DNA from: Shouchella tritolerans
Lineage (GTDB): Bacteria > Bacillota > Bacilli > Bacillales > Bacillaceae_D
Reading direction: 5' to 3'
DNA: 64,000 bases
Assembly: GCF_025770735.1 (NCBI RefSeq)
Contig: NZ_JAODPB010000001.1
Location: 186,001-250,000, forward strand
This document shows, one piece after another, positions 43,889-52,716 of the stretch. The translations under genes and the position numbers were made by a program. The notes beneath the pieces are model-generated. The model did no database searches, had not been told where the DNA came from, and worked only from the letters and a program-made list of their open reading frames with translations. Every line of letters begins with the position of its first letter. Positions within the stretch are counted from its first letter, which is position 1.

Positions 43889-43917
43889 TTGGCAACATCG
43901 GCCATTAACGTTATGAT
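43889..43917 (+). promoter_or_regulatory. Promoter of ung
   Basis: TTGGCA (43889-43894), 17-bp spacer, TATGAT (43912-43917). Confidence 0.6.
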
Positions 43918-43955
43918 AGATACAGAGACAACTAGATGAAGAGGAGGAACTGAAC

Positions 43956-44654
43956 ATGCCTATTCTTCGTAACGATTGGAACGATGTGATTGGCGGCGAA
44001 TTTCAAAAAACGTATTACTTAGAGCTGCGCGAATTCTTGAAACAGGAGTACAAAGAGCAGACAATCTACCCCCATATGAATGATTTGTTTAATGCTTTCC
44101 ACTATACGCCGTTTGAACAAGTGAAAGTCGTTATTCTTGGGCAAGACCCTTATCATGGCCCAAACCAAGCCCATGGATTGAGCTTCTCTGTTAAACCAGA
44201 AGTGGCTATCCCACCATCGCTTAAAAATATGTATAAAGAATTGCAAGACGATCTAGGCGTTATGCCTGTAGACCATGGTTATTTACAGCCGTGGGCCGAC
44301 CAAGGCGTGCTGTTGTTAAACACCGTACTCAGCGTCCGTAAAAGGCAGCCAGGCTCCCATAAAGGCAAAGGCTGGGAACGGTTTACGAACGAAGTCATTC
44401 ACGCCTTAAATAAAAGGGAAGAACCAGTGGCGTTTGTGCTGTGGGGAAGGCATGCCCAAGCGAAAAAAGAGGCGATTGATGCAACACGTCATTTGATTAT
44501 CGAGTCGGCCCACCCGAGCCCTTTTTCTGCAAATCGAGGTTTCTTTGGCAGCCGCCCGTTTTCGAAAATCAACCGTTGGCTGCAGGAACAGGGAAAAGCC
44601 CCGATCGATTGGCAGCTGCCTATGAAAGCAGAGCTCTATTCTTATGGGAAGTAA
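43956..44654 (+). CDS. ung: Uracil-DNA glycosylase, family 1
   Basis: 232 residues. The water-activating loop is [20 protein letters not shown] (catalytic Asp at about residue 67), a [11 protein letters not shown] Pro-rich loop follows, and the Leu-intercalation loop with catalytic His is [17 protein letters not shown]. It removes uracil from DNA to start base-excision repair. ATG 43956 has GGAGG upstream. The next gene overlaps its 3' end by 11 bp, so the two are cotranscribed. Confidence 0.97.
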   Translation: MPILRNDWNDVIGGEFQKTYYLELREFLKQEYKEQTIYPHMNDLFNAFHYTPFEQVKVVILGQDPYHGPNQAHGLSFSVKPEVAIPPSLKNMYKELQDDLGVMPVDHGYLQPWADQGVLLLNTVLSVRKRQPGSHKGKGWERFTNEVIHALNKREEPVAFVLWGRHAQAKKEAIDATRHLIIESAHPSPFSANRGFFGSRPFSKINRWLQEQGKAPIDWQLPMKAELYSYGK

Positions 44655-45687
44655 ACTCGTTTTCCTTGCTGTATCTTTTGCAGTTGGCTGGTTGGTGCAA
44701 ATGCTTGGCATGCCGGCAGGTTGGTTGCTTGGCGCTTTGGCGACGGGCATCTTTTGGTCTTTTTTTGTCCAAAAGCTCATATTCAAAAGCGAACTGTTCA
44801 CTGTTTCACTTGCGTTAGTCGGCATTTCGATTGGCTTTATGGTCATTCCTGAGGAGCTGTGGGCATACAGGATGTTGTTGCCCGCTTTTTTATTGACGTT
44901 GGCATTGACTCTTGCAGGTGGGATCTTACTTGGAAAAGGCTTTGAGAAGTGGGCGCATACGACAGGGAATACAGCATTCTTTTGCTGCCTGCCAGGGGGC
45001 GCCTCGGAAGTCATTGCTTTAAGCGAGCGTTACCAAGCAGACCAGCGCATTGTAGCGGCGTTCCATACAACTAGGATTACTTTGTTTGTGCTCGTCGTCC
45101 CTCTTCTAGTCGGCCTCGCTACTGGAGGAGGAGGCGTGTCGCTGCCAACTGCAGCGACACAGCCATTTGCAGCAGATGCCTGGCTTGTTTTTCTTGCGTT
45201 GCTTGGTGCAGCGGTTATTTTTTGTTTAGCACGCTTTGTCACGTTTCCCGGAGCGCCCATGTTTTTGGCAATTGCCCTTGGCTTTGCCGTCCATCAGCTG
45301 CTTGTGCCTGAATATAGCATGCCAAATATTGTTCTTGGCAGCGCCCAAGTGCTGATCGGCTCGTTGATTGGCATGCGCTTTGACCGGAAAACACTCAAAG
45401 AGCTTAGCCGTATCGGCGCAGCAAGTGCAGCGGCGTTGGCCCTTTATGTTGTGATGAGCGTCGGGCTAGCACTGATTTTTTTCGTGCTTACGCCGCTGCC
45501 GTTTTTTACAAGTTTGCTAGCGATTGTGCCAGCTGGGGCCGCGGAAATGGCTTCGACAGCGGCTCAGCTAGAACTAGACGCGACCGCAGTAGCAACACTG
45601 CAAATGCTGCGCGTACTTGCCTTATTCATCGCTTTGCCGTTTCTGATCAAATTATTTGCTAAGAAGGAAAACCAGCCCGCTTCTTAA
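44644..45687 (+). CDS. AbrB-family (PF05145-type) membrane protein
   Basis: 347 residues, about ten helices in two repeated halves, with the family pattern [23 protein letters not shown] and [14 protein letters not shown]; a matching [11 protein letters not shown] lies in the second half. These proteins are annotated as AbrB regulators or ammonia monooxygenase-like, but the sequence is plainly a transporter-like membrane protein of unknown substrate. The start ATG overlaps ung by 11 bp. A terminator follows. Confidence 0.82.
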   Translation: MGSKLVFLAVSFAVGWLVQMLGMPAGWLLGALATGIFWSFFVQKLIFKSELFTVSLALVGISIGFMVIPEELWAYRMLLPAFLLTLALTLAGGILLGKGFEKWAHTTGNTAFFCCLPGGASEVIALSERYQADQRIVAAFHTTRITLFVLVVPLLVGLATGGGGVSLPTAATQPFAADAWLVFLALLGAAVIFCLARFVTFPGAPMFLAIALGFAVHQLLVPEYSMPNIVLGSAQVLIGSLIGMRFDRKTLKELSRIGAASAAALALYVVMSVGLALIFFVLTPLPFFTSLLAIVPAGAAEMASTAAQLELDATAVATLQMLRVLALFIALPFLIKLFAKKENQPAS

Positions 45688-45693
45688 CATAGG

Positions 45694-45730
45694 AAAGCCC
45701 CCAAGGACATACGTTTCCGGGGGCTTTTAG
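45694..45730 (+). terminator. Terminator of the ung operon
   Basis: AAAGCCCCC (45694-45702) pairs with GGGGGCTTT (45719-45727), then T. Confidence 0.75.
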
Positions 45731-45865
45731 CTAAACGCTCATTCGCAGTTCCACCATCTGTACGCCTCAATGGTAAGTGCTTGCTCTCAGTAAACCTCAA
45801 CCAGTGATTCGCTTGTTTTGTAGGTCTTTCGTAGTAGGAAATAACCCGATCTGCCCCAAAAACAA

Positions 45866-45882
45866 TGTTAGATATCCTAACA
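45866..45882 (+). promoter_or_regulatory. TnrA-type site upstream of amtB
   Basis: TGTTAGATATCCTAACA is a near-perfect palindrome fitting TGTNA-N7-TNACA. A TATAAT lies at 45911-45916 with a poor -35 (ATAGAA), so the box centre is about 49 bp before the expected start, the classic TnrA activation geometry of nrgA. The rest of the gap from 45731 shows no gene. Confidence 0.78.
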
Positions 45883-45949
45883 TACTTATAGAACAATTCT
45901 GACATCGGATTATAATGACCATATAAAACAAGGGCTGGGGGGAGACGAA

Positions 45950-47215
45950 TTGGAAACTGTACTTATGGATAATTTATGGCTAACCATTTCCGCAATATTA
46001 GTTCTTCTTATGCAAGGCGGTTTTATTTTGCTTGAAGCTGGCTCAACTCGGATGAAAAACGCCGGCCATATCGCAGGCAAAACCATTTTTACGGTCGGTA
46101 TTGCTTCGCTTGTCTTTTGGGCTGTTGGTTATGGCTTTATATATGGGGACGGCAATCCCTTTATTGGCATGGCTGATTTCTTTTTTGGTAATTATGCAGA
46201 TGGTGTTGGTTCGGTCGACTTCTTTTTCCAACTTACGTTTGCAGCAATCGCGTTAACGATTGCCTTTGGTGGTTTTGCTGAACGGGGGAAACTTGCCGCA
46301 TACGCAATTTTTGCTGTGTTGTTCTCCGCCTTTGTTTACCCGCTCGTCGCACACTGGATTTGGTCAGACCAAGGCTGGCTTGCTCATTTAGGAAAGCAAG
46401 ATTTTGCCGGTTCGACGGTTGTTCACTTGACTGGCGCAATGGCCGCTCTTGCAGCGACATTCATTTTAAAGCCACGCCTTGGCAAGTATGACAAAAATGG
46501 CAAAGTCAATGACTTGTTTGGTCATAACCAAGTGTATACAGCGCTTGGCGTGTTGATTTTGTGGGTCGGTTGGTTTGGTTTTAACGCCGGTTCAACTGGC
46601 GGCGTGGCTGATGCGTTCTTTGGTTATGTGGCACTAAACACACAGCTTGCGGCTGGAGCAGGCACCATCGCAGCACTGTTTCTTGTTTGGGCGCTTAATG
46701 GAAAGGCCGACGTGCCAACTACATTAAACGGGACGCTCGCCGGCTTAGTTGCCATCACTGCTTCTTGTGCATTCGTTGCGCCGTGGGCAGCAGTCCTTAT
46801 TGGCATCGTTGGTGGATTGATTGTCGTCGTCAGCATGAATATGTTTGATAAACTTAAAATTGACGATCCTATTTTTGCCTTAAGCGTTCATGGTGTTGCT
46901 GGTGTGTGGGGAACTCTTTCGAACGGACTGTTTGCAACGCCTGAATTGGCTGAAATGAACGGCGGCCTGCCTGGATTGTTTTATGGCGGTGGTTTTGAGC
47001 AGCTTGGCGTCCAACTATTAAGTGTTGTTGTGTGCGGCGTGTTTGCTTTTGTGGCTTCTTACGTATTGCTGTTAATGACAAAAGGGCTTCTCGGCGGAAA
47101 CTTGCGTGTGACCGAGGAAGAAGAAATTCTAGGGCTCGATATGAGCGAGCACGGTTCTTATGGCTACCCTGAAACTGTCCAGTCTGAAAAGCAGTCTACG
47201 CGAACAGGTTCTTAA
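45950..47215 (+). CDS. amtB: Ammonium transporter, Amt family
   Basis: 421 residues, eleven membrane helices; it conducts ammonium or ammonia across the membrane. Family features: ISAILVLLMQGGFILLEAGSTRMKN near the N-terminus, DFAGSTVVHLTGAMAALAA with a pore histidine, and ALSVHGVAGVWGTLSNGLFA with the second pore histidine. Translation starts at TTG 45950 behind GGGGGGAGA. It is equivalent to NrgA of B. subtilis but lacks the adjoining PII gene nrgB (glnB). The next genes encode a DUF294 nucleotidyltransferase and an exonuclease. A TnrA-type site directs expression to nitrogen limitation. Confidence 0.94.
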   Translation: METVLMDNLWLTISAILVLLMQGGFILLEAGSTRMKNAGHIAGKTIFTVGIASLVFWAVGYGFIYGDGNPFIGMADFFFGNYADGVGSVDFFFQLTFAAIALTIAFGGFAERGKLAAYAIFAVLFSAFVYPLVAHWIWSDQGWLAHLGKQDFAGSTVVHLTGAMAALAATFILKPRLGKYDKNGKVNDLFGHNQVYTALGVLILWVGWFGFNAGSTGGVADAFFGYVALNTQLAAGAGTIAALFLVWALNGKADVPTTLNGTLAGLVAITASCAFVAPWAAVLIGIVGGLIVVVSMNMFDKLKIDDPIFALSVHGVAGVWGTLSNGLFATPELAEMNGGLPGLFYGGGFEQLGVQLLSVVVCGVFAFVASYVLLLMTKGLLGGNLRVTEEEEILGLDMSEHGSYGYPETVQSEKQSTRTGS

Positions 47216-47216
47216 C

Positions 47217-48131
47217 ATGAGTAAACCACTTGCTTATGCAACAGAATTGCAGGCTTATCATGAACAAAAATTACATGCTGCTGTTTTTGCCGCAGTAGAA
47301 GAAATAAAAAAGGAGCTGGGAGAATTCCCTGCTCCCTTTGCCTTTTTTGTTATGGGGAGCGCAGGGCGCAAGGAGCAGATTTATGATAGTGACCAAGACC
47401 ACGGCATTGTTTTCAAAGGAGAAGACGATCGACATTTGCCCTATTTTTTAACACTTGGCGAAAAGATTGTCACACAGCTTGAAGCCGCCGGCTACGAACG
47501 TTGTGTTGGCGGTGTGATGGCGTCCTGTGAACGGTGGTGCGGTTCAGCCGAAAAATGGTTCCAGCAGCTACAACATTGGCTCACAGAGGATACGTTTGAG
47601 CATGTGCGCTATGTTCTCACCTTTTTTGATGCACGGACAGTTCTAGGTGAACATGCATTCGTTTTGGACTTGAAAAAAGAATTGTTTGCCCAAATGGAAC
47701 GGAAGCCCCACTTAATGAAACGGTTTGCTGACAATACCGGAAGAATGCCGCAAGCTTGCAATTTATTTGGGCAGCTGCTTGTCGAACAGCGCGGTGAACA
47801 CCAAGGTGCATTAAATCTGAAAGAGCAAATTCTGTTTCCCTATGTCAACGGCATGCGCTTGCTCGCTCTTCAGCAGCGCATGATGGCAACGTCTACTTTA
47901 GAACGATTCGCAGCTCTTCCACCGGGAAGCGGTTTTGAGGAAGCAGAACATTCTTTTGCCTGCTTGTTTGAGCAGCGAGCTTACTGGATTAAACAATTTG
48001 CTTCCTATAAATACATTTTCCCCGGCCAACTGACAAAAAAAGAACGGAACGACTTGAAAACGTGGGCAAAAGAGGGGCGCCGCCTTTATGAAACGATCCA
48101 GAAAAGGCTTGAGGTAGGCGGAAGCAAATGA
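47217..48131 (+). CDS. DUF294-family nucleotidyltransferase-like protein (GlnD-related domain)
   Basis: 304 residues. The polymerase-beta-type nucleotidyltransferase core is MGSAGRKEQIYDSDQDHGIVF, with the paired acidic residues of the SDxD motif, followed by an alpha-helical DUF294 C-terminal domain (FADNTGRMPQACNLFGQLLVEQ). The CBS and cyclic-nucleotide domains found in longer relatives are absent. The domain is related to GlnD, which uridylylates PII; whether this one modifies a protein is unknown. ATG 47217 follows the amtB stop after one base, so translation is probably coupled. It overlaps the exonuclease start. Confidence 0.8.
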   Translation: MSKPLAYATELQAYHEQKLHAAVFAAVEEIKKELGEFPAPFAFFVMGSAGRKEQIYDSDQDHGIVFKGEDDRHLPYFLTLGEKIVTQLEAAGYERCVGGVMASCERWCGSAEKWFQQLQHWLTEDTFEHVRYVLTFFDARTVLGEHAFVLDLKKELFAQMERKPHLMKRFADNTGRMPQACNLFGQLLVEQRGEHQGALNLKEQILFPYVNGMRLLALQQRMMATSTLERFAALPPGSGFEEAEHSFACLFEQRAYWIKQFASYKYIFPGQLTKKERNDLKTWAKEGRRLYETIQKRLEVGGSK

Positions 48132-48847
48132 TGAATAACATGATGCAATTTATGCGGCAATTATCAAACCGCCTCGGGTTCGCCATGTCTGCGTCAGAAA
48201 CGGAGAATGCCGCCCAAATGGCGCGTTTTCGGCGCTTTCAAAAGGAAGCCCAGCTCGATGTCCTCCACATTCCTTTTGCTCAGCTCCCTATTGTCGTATT
48301 TGACTTAGAAACAAGCGGATTCCATCCAGATCAAGGCGATGGCATTCTATCGATAGGGGCCGTGAAAGTAACTGGTAATGAAGTCCACACCGATCATTTT
48401 TACGAGACGATCAAACCAAAACAACCTCCATGTGAGGAGGTGCTTCGTCTGACCGGTTTGTCTTTGCAGGAGCTAGACCATTCTCCGCCAATAAATGAAG
48501 TGTTGCTGCGATTCTACGATTTTACTGGCGCAGCAACACTGGTTGCACACCATGCTGCCCATGAGCGCAAGTTTATGCGCCATGCGACATGGCAAGAGCT
48601 AGGCCGTACGTTTACACATCGGCTCATCGATACAACCTTTTTAACGAATATTACCGCCGCCCACCAGCAGTTTCAATCACTAGATGAATGGTGCGATGCT
48701 TATGGAATAGCGATTAGCCAACGTCACCATGCATTAGCGGATGCACGTATGACGGCCAAACTTTGGGCAAAACATATTACGCTGGCAGAACACGCGGGCT
48801 ATTCCTGCCTCGGGGATATTTATAAAGAGCTTGCTCTAAGAAAATAA
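48128..48847 (+). CDS. DnaQ-type 3'-5' exonuclease
   Basis: 239 residues with the DEDDh exonuclease motifs: ExoI VVFDLETSGFHPD, ExoII LVAHHAAHERKFMRH, and ExoIII HHALADARMTAKLW. An N-terminal 55-residue helical stretch precedes the domain. It resembles the DNA polymerase III epsilon subunit but stands alone. Such exonucleases often adjoin DUF294 genes, as here. The start overlaps the previous stop (ATGATGA). The end of the gene forms one arm of its own terminator. Confidence 0.88.
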   Translation: MMNNMMQFMRQLSNRLGFAMSASETENAAQMARFRRFQKEAQLDVLHIPFAQLPIVVFDLETSGFHPDQGDGILSIGAVKVTGNEVHTDHFYETIKPKQPPCEEVLRLTGLSLQELDHSPPINEVLLRFYDFTGAATLVAHHAAHERKFMRHATWQELGRTFTHRLIDTTFLTNITAAHQQFQSLDEWCDAYGIAISQRHHALADARMTAKLWAKHITLAEHAGYSCLGDIYKELALRK

Positions 48848-48865
48848 AGGGAGCAGGCTCTTTTT
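48826..48865 (+). terminator. Terminator overlapping the end of the exonuclease gene
   Basis: AGAGCTTGCTC (48826-48836, inside the last codons) pairs with GAGCAGGCTCT (48851-48861), followed by TTTT. Confidence 0.75.
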
Positions 48866-49104
48866 GGAGAATAAAAGAAGAAGAATGAGAATCGTTGCCG
48901 TTTCTAGTGAATCAAAGAGGTGACCTAGCTTAACCTGGAGAAATGAAAACGGAGTCGGTTTTTGTCGTGAAAACACGATTTTCTTTAAGACGTTTCTCCG
49001 TGCTATGATGGTTGAGTTGATTTCATCATGAGCAAATGCAGCGGCTCTCCCTTTCATAAGTGGTATGTCGCATTCGTTTTTGCATGATGAGAAAGGAGGC
49101 GTTT

Positions 49105-49401
49105 ATGCATATAGACGCAGAGGACGTGCTGGTGCAAATGGAACGGCAAATGGGTAGAATCGCTAAAGCCGTAAAAGACAATGACGGTTACAAAGTAAAA
49201 GAAGCAGCAGCTGTGTTGGAGAGCTATTGTCAGTTGTTAAAAGGGCATCATCTTGAAACAAGGCTGCAGCAAGAGAAAACAAAACCAATTTCGTATCCAT
49301 TGCCTGTTCAAAAGCAAACCCCTGAAACGCAGGAACTTGGTTCCCCTTTGGCACAACCTGAAGGTGAACAAGAGGAAAAGCGAAATTTACTCGATTTTTG
49401 A
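49105..49401 (+). CDS. ywdI: YwdI-family protein (DUF5327)
   Basis: 98 residues, soluble, helical N-terminal half (IDAEDVLVQMERQMGRIAKAV, then KEAAAVLESYCQLL) and a low-complexity Gln/Pro/Glu tail ending in RNLLDF. This is the YwdI pattern; no function is known. ATG 49105 has GGAGG five bases upstream. Its position fits the ywd block of B. subtilis. A small terminator separates it from putP. Confidence 0.78.
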   Translation: MHIDAEDVLVQMERQMGRIAKAVKDNDGYKVKEAAAVLESYCQLLKGHHLETRLQQEKTKPISYPLPVQKQTPETQELGSPLAQPEGEQEEKRNLLDF

Positions 49402-49408
49402 TAAAGTC

Positions 49409-49434
49409 GCCTCATTTATAGAGGCAGGCTTTTT
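49409..49434 (+). terminator. Terminator of ywdI
   Basis: GCCTC (49409-49413) pairs with GAGGC (49421-49425); AGGCTTTTT follows. The stem is short. Confidence 0.5.
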
Positions 49435-49450
49435 ATGAGAAAGGATGTCG

Positions 49451-50953
49451 ATGCTCATTCGTTATGAAATTATTATTTCCATTATGATTTATTTGCTCAT
49501 TATGCTAGTCATTGGCTACTATGGCTATAAAAAAACAGTTAGCCACTCCGATTATACACTCGGTGGCAGAGGCCTTTCCCCAGGAGTAGCAGCGTTGAGC
49601 GCTGGTGCCTCCGATATGAGCGGTTGGTTAATGCTGGCTTTACCTGGTTCGATGTATTTGACAGGAATTGGCGCTGGTTGGCTGGCGTTTGGCTTAACGT
49701 TAGGCGCTTATTTAAACTGGGTCTTTCTTGCTCCGAGGTTGCGTACGTATACAGAAACGGCAAACGATTCGATTACCATTCCAGCCTTTCTAGAAAACCG
49801 ATTTAATGATACATCCAAACTATTGCGGATACTATCAAGTTTCATCATTATTGGCTTTTTTACGCTTTATGTTTCGGCAGGCATGGTATCCGGCGGCGTT
49901 GTGTTTGAGTCCGTGCTTGGAATTGAGTACCGGACAGGGCTTTTGATTGTGGCAGGAGTGACACTTGCGTATACGCTGTTTGGCGGTTTTTTAGCAGTGA
50001 GCTGGACAGATGTCGTCCAAGGCGGCGTTATGATGTTGGCATTATTGTTTGTGCCGGTTTTTGCACTGGCAGAGGTTGGCGGAGTTCCAACCGCATTTAC
50101 GCAAATTCGCCACATTGATCCGCTTTTAATGGACATATTCCGCGGTGTGTCCGTTATAGGCATTATTGGTTCCCTCGCTTGGGGGCTTGGCTATTTCGGT
50201 CAGCCGCATATCATTGTCCGGTTTATGGCGCTAAGGACGGCTAAAGAGGCAAAACCGGCACGACGCATTGGCATGACTTGGATGATTTTGTCTATTGTTG
50301 GCGCCATGTTTACTGGTCTTGTCGGTAGAGCTTATTTAACAGGAGAAGGGATTTTCTTAGAGACAGCAGAAGCCTCGGAAACGGTCTTTGTTGTCATGGG
50401 CGATATGTTGTTTCATCCATATGTCATCGGCTTTATATTTAGCGCGATTCTTGCTGCCGTGATGAGTACGATTTCCTCGCAATTGCTTGTCACGTCCAGT
50501 TCACTGACCGAAGATATTTATAAGACGTTTTTAAAACGAAAACCGAGCGATCGTGAAATGGTATTGCTCGGACGTGGTGCAGTTTTAGTCGTTTCATTGG
50601 TCGCTTTAGCCTTATCTTGGCAACAAAACAGTACCATTCTTGAGCTTGTCAGTTATGCTTGGGCTGGATTTGGCGCTGCTTTTGGGCCTGTGATGTTGAT
50701 TTCTCTTTACTGGAAGGGCATTACGAAATGGGGGGCGCTTGCAGGTATGGGTGCTGGGGCCCTTGTCGTTGTCCTTTGGGCCAATACGAACTTTTATGCA
50801 TTCCTTGGCATGGGTGAACGAGTTTATGAGTTGTTGCCAGGCTTTATCGTCGCCGCCCTTGTGATTTATGTTGTCAGTAAGCTGACTACGAATCCAAAAC
50901 AAGTCCAGGAAGGGTTTGATGTGTTTAAGCAGCGGCTCGATGAAACGAAGTAA
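49451..50953 (+). CDS. putP: Sodium/proline symporter (PutP/OpuE type)
   Basis: 500 residues, SSS family with about 13 helices. Signature segments: GGRGLSPGVAALSAGASDMSGWL (helix with Na+/proline residues), the FGQPHIIVRFMALR region and MSTISSQLLVTSSSLTEDIY. Takes up proline with Na+, for nutrition or osmoprotection; which of PutP or OpuE it corresponds to is not decidable here. I choose ATG 49451, six bases after AAAGG, over ATG 49445. No catabolic genes are attached. Confidence 0.92.
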   Translation: MLIRYEIIISIMIYLLIMLVIGYYGYKKTVSHSDYTLGGRGLSPGVAALSAGASDMSGWLMLALPGSMYLTGIGAGWLAFGLTLGAYLNWVFLAPRLRTYTETANDSITIPAFLENRFNDTSKLLRILSSFIIIGFFTLYVSAGMVSGGVVFESVLGIEYRTGLLIVAGVTLAYTLFGGFLAVSWTDVVQGGVMMLALLFVPVFALAEVGGVPTAFTQIRHIDPLLMDIFRGVSVIGIIGSLAWGLGYFGQPHIIVRFMALRTAKEAKPARRIGMTWMILSIVGAMFTGLVGRAYLTGEGIFLETAEASETVFVVMGDMLFHPYVIGFIFSAILAAVMSTISSQLLVTSSSLTEDIYKTFLKRKPSDREMVLLGRGAVLVVSLVALALSWQQNSTILELVSYAWAGFGAAFGPVMLISLYWKGITKWGALAGMGAGALVVVLWANTNFYAFLGMGERVYELLPGFIVAALVIYVVSKLTTNPKQVQEGFDVFKQRLDETK

Positions 50954-51035
50954 GGACATCTGCCTATCAGACTGTGCAAGCCACATGGAATGACTCTTCC
51001 AAAGCAGGGAACGAGACAAACAACAAAGGAACGAG

Positions 51036-51075
51036 ATCCCCGCCTAAAACAGGTACCGATGTTTTAGGCGGGGAT
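51036..51075. terminator. Very stable hairpin after putP
   Basis: ATCCCCGCCTAAAACA (51036-51051) and TGTTTTAGGCGGGGAT (51060-51075) pair perfectly over 16 bp, loop of 8. There is no T-tract, so it may stabilise or separate the convergent transcripts. Confidence 0.6.
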
Positions 51076-51082
51076 TAAGCGT

Positions 51083-51697
51083 CTAACGGCTAGGAGGACG
51101 CCACTCCACAAAAACGCCAAAGTTCAACGATTCTGCATCTTCTACATAACCGTGAAGCACATGGGTAGGAGTAAGCCCCTGCTTCATCATAAACGAAAGG
51201 ACTTGGTCGCTGCGCTTGCCGTTTTTTACTTCGGAAACGTATTGTTCTGGCCCGACTTCTGTTGAAACGGCATGATAACCAGGAATACGGCAGACAGCGG
51301 CAAACCGTGTCAGACCAAGTTTGATGACCGTCTGCTTGCGCGCTTCATAGAGTGCTGCGGCCACCCCTTTGCCACGGTAACGGGGACGGACGCATAAGTC
51401 AATGCCATACAGTGTATCTCCATCAGGCTGGTGGGAAGCGCGGATGAGACCGTTGTCACTTATTTCTTCCCATGTATGAGAGCGGTCGGCATTACTGACG
51501 AGCAGGGAAGTGGCAGAACCAGCGACTTCGCCATTGACTTCAGCAAGCAAAGCGCCTGCGGGGAAAACGGCTGCGTGTGCCTCGATTTGTTCTGCGGTCC
51601 ACCATAAGTCTGAAGGGAACGGCGGCGGAAACGCTTCTTTTTGGATTTGTAGCAACGCTCCATAATCGGCTGCGTTATAGCGCCTAATCGCAATCAC
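51083..51697 (-). CDS. GNAT-family N-acetyltransferase
   Basis: 204 residues. The acetyl-CoA motif is GIDLCVRPRYRGKGVAAALYEARK at about residues 98-121. The C-terminal part (FMMKQGLTPTHVLHGYV, NFGVFVEWRPPSR) resembles acetyltransferases seen beside amidohydrolases. The substrate is unknown. The start is GTG 51697 with AAGGATG eight bases upstream. It is a single gene. Confidence 0.82.
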   Translation of the reverse strand: MIAIRRYNAADYGALLQIQKEAFPPPFPSDLWWTAEQIEAHAAVFPAGALLAEVNGEVAGSATSLLVSNADRSHTWEEISDNGLIRASHQPDGDTLYGIDLCVRPRYRGKGVAAALYEARKQTVIKLGLTRFAAVCRIPGYHAVSTEVGPEQYVSEVKNGKRSDQVLSFMMKQGLTPTHVLHGYVEDAESLNFGVFVEWRPPSR

Positions 51698-51823
51698 GAG
51701 TCGTTCATCCTTTCTTCACGTTTCATTCAATTATACCATTTCCTTAGCTGCCTATGGCGTGTTGCTAGTAAGGAACTATGCTATAGTGGAAGCATGGACG
51801 AAACAAGTGGAGGTGATCAAAGC

Positions 51824-52198
51824 GTGGCAAAACTCTTTTTGCTGTTGGGCGCACTGGCAATGGCACTTGGTGTAGCGATTGGCGCATTCGGCGCCCATGG
51901 GCTTGACGGAAAAATAAGTGAGCGGATGATGAGCAACTATCAGACTGGCGTTCACTACCACATGGTGCACGGGCTCGGCTTAATTGCAGCCGGCTTATTT
52001 GCTCTTAAACTAGGCAGCTCCGGGCTTGTGCAAGGAGCAGGCTGGGCATTTCTGGCCGGAATTGTCCTGTTTTCAGGCAGCCTGTATGTCATGGCGTTAA
52101 CAGGAATCACAAAGCTAGGTGCGATTACGCCAATTGGCGGTGTTGCGTTTATCGTCGGCTGGGTGTTGTTAGGCTTGGCGGCGATACGGCATTTATAA
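51824..52198 (+). CDS. ywdK: DUF423 membrane protein YwdK
   Basis: 124 residues with four hydrophobic helices, close in size to B. subtilis YwdK. The DUF423 pattern is evident: GALAMALGVAIGAFGAHGL, YQTGVHYHMVHGLGLIAAGL, and GITKLGAITPIGGVAFIVGW. No function is known. GTG 51824 is preceded by GGAGGTGA; ten upstream codons from ATG 51794 include that site, so the shorter form is right. It is convergent with gerQ, with a terminator between them. Confidence 0.88.
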   Translation: MAKLFLLLGALAMALGVAIGAFGAHGLDGKISERMMSNYQTGVHYHMVHGLGLIAAGLFALKLGSSGLVQGAGWAFLAGIVLFSGSLYVMALTGITKLGAITPIGGVAFIVGWVLLGLAAIRHL

Positions 52199-52202
52199 TA
52201 GG

Positions 52203-52229
52203 GAACGGCTGAGCTTTGCTCAGCCGTTC
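52203..52229. terminator. Terminator between ywdK and gerQ
   Basis: GAACGGCTGAGC (52203-52214) and GCTCAGCCGTTC (52218-52229) pair perfectly around TTT. Confidence 0.8.
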
Positions 52230-52234
52230 ATTCT

Positions 52235-52696
52235 TTAACGAGGAGGGTATTGAGATAAGCCTGGTTCATATCCATACTGGTATGTATAATCGATTGGCTC
52301 ATCAAATGTAACAAAGTCGAGGTTGACCATTAACAGCAAGTAATGTTCCCCTGTCTCCGGGTTTCCAAGTACAATGTGGTCCCGCCCTGCCTCTTCAATT
52401 CTGCCGCGAAATACACGGGCATTCCATTCGCTGTTTCCTTCAAATGTTTGGTGGACGGTCACAAATTTGCCGCGGTTTAAACGCAAGATGTTCTCGATGA
52501 AAGATTGCTCTAGCGGCAACATGCCCCCTTGCCCTGGAGGCGGTGTTTGTTGTTGCTGAACAAAACCAGGCACTTGGTATCCTTGAGCGGAAAATTGCGG
52601 CTGTTGCCCCATTTGTTGTTGCCCTTGGCCTTGGCCTCCATACGGGCCGTATCCTTGTTGCTGGCGACTTGCTTCATTCCCATCATATGAATACAT
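52235..52696 (-). CDS. gerQ: Spore coat protein GerQ
   Basis: 153 residues. The N-terminal half is a Gln/Gly/Pro/Tyr-rich low-complexity stretch. The C-terminal half is conserved (LPLEQSFIENILRLNRGKFV, then GRDHIVLGNPETGEHYLLLMV). GerQ is a coat protein cross-linked by transglutaminase and is required to keep the germination hydrolase CwlJ in the spore. ATG 52696 has AAAGGGTGG upstream. It lies 20 bp after cwlJ, the bicistronic order described for B. anthracis, and next to ywdK as in B. subtilis. Confidence 0.94.
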   Translation of the reverse strand: MYSYDGNEASRQQQGYGPYGGQGQGQQQMGQQPQFSAQGYQVPGFVQQQQTPPPGQGGMLPLEQSFIENILRLNRGKFVTVHQTFEGNSEWNARVFRGRIEEAGRDHIVLGNPETGEHYLLLMVNLDFVTFDEPIDYTYQYGYEPGLSQYPPR

Positions 52697-52716
52697 GTTT
52701 GCCACCCTTTCTATCA

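Noticed and set aside
44406-45014. 202-codon minus-strand frame across ung and the AbrB-type gene
   Set aside because: Antisense to two overlapping well-supported genes.
51036-51075. Insertion-sequence terminal repeat
   Set aside because: The 16-bp perfect inverted repeat has only an 8-nt loop and lies between convergent genes; no transposase or duplication is present.
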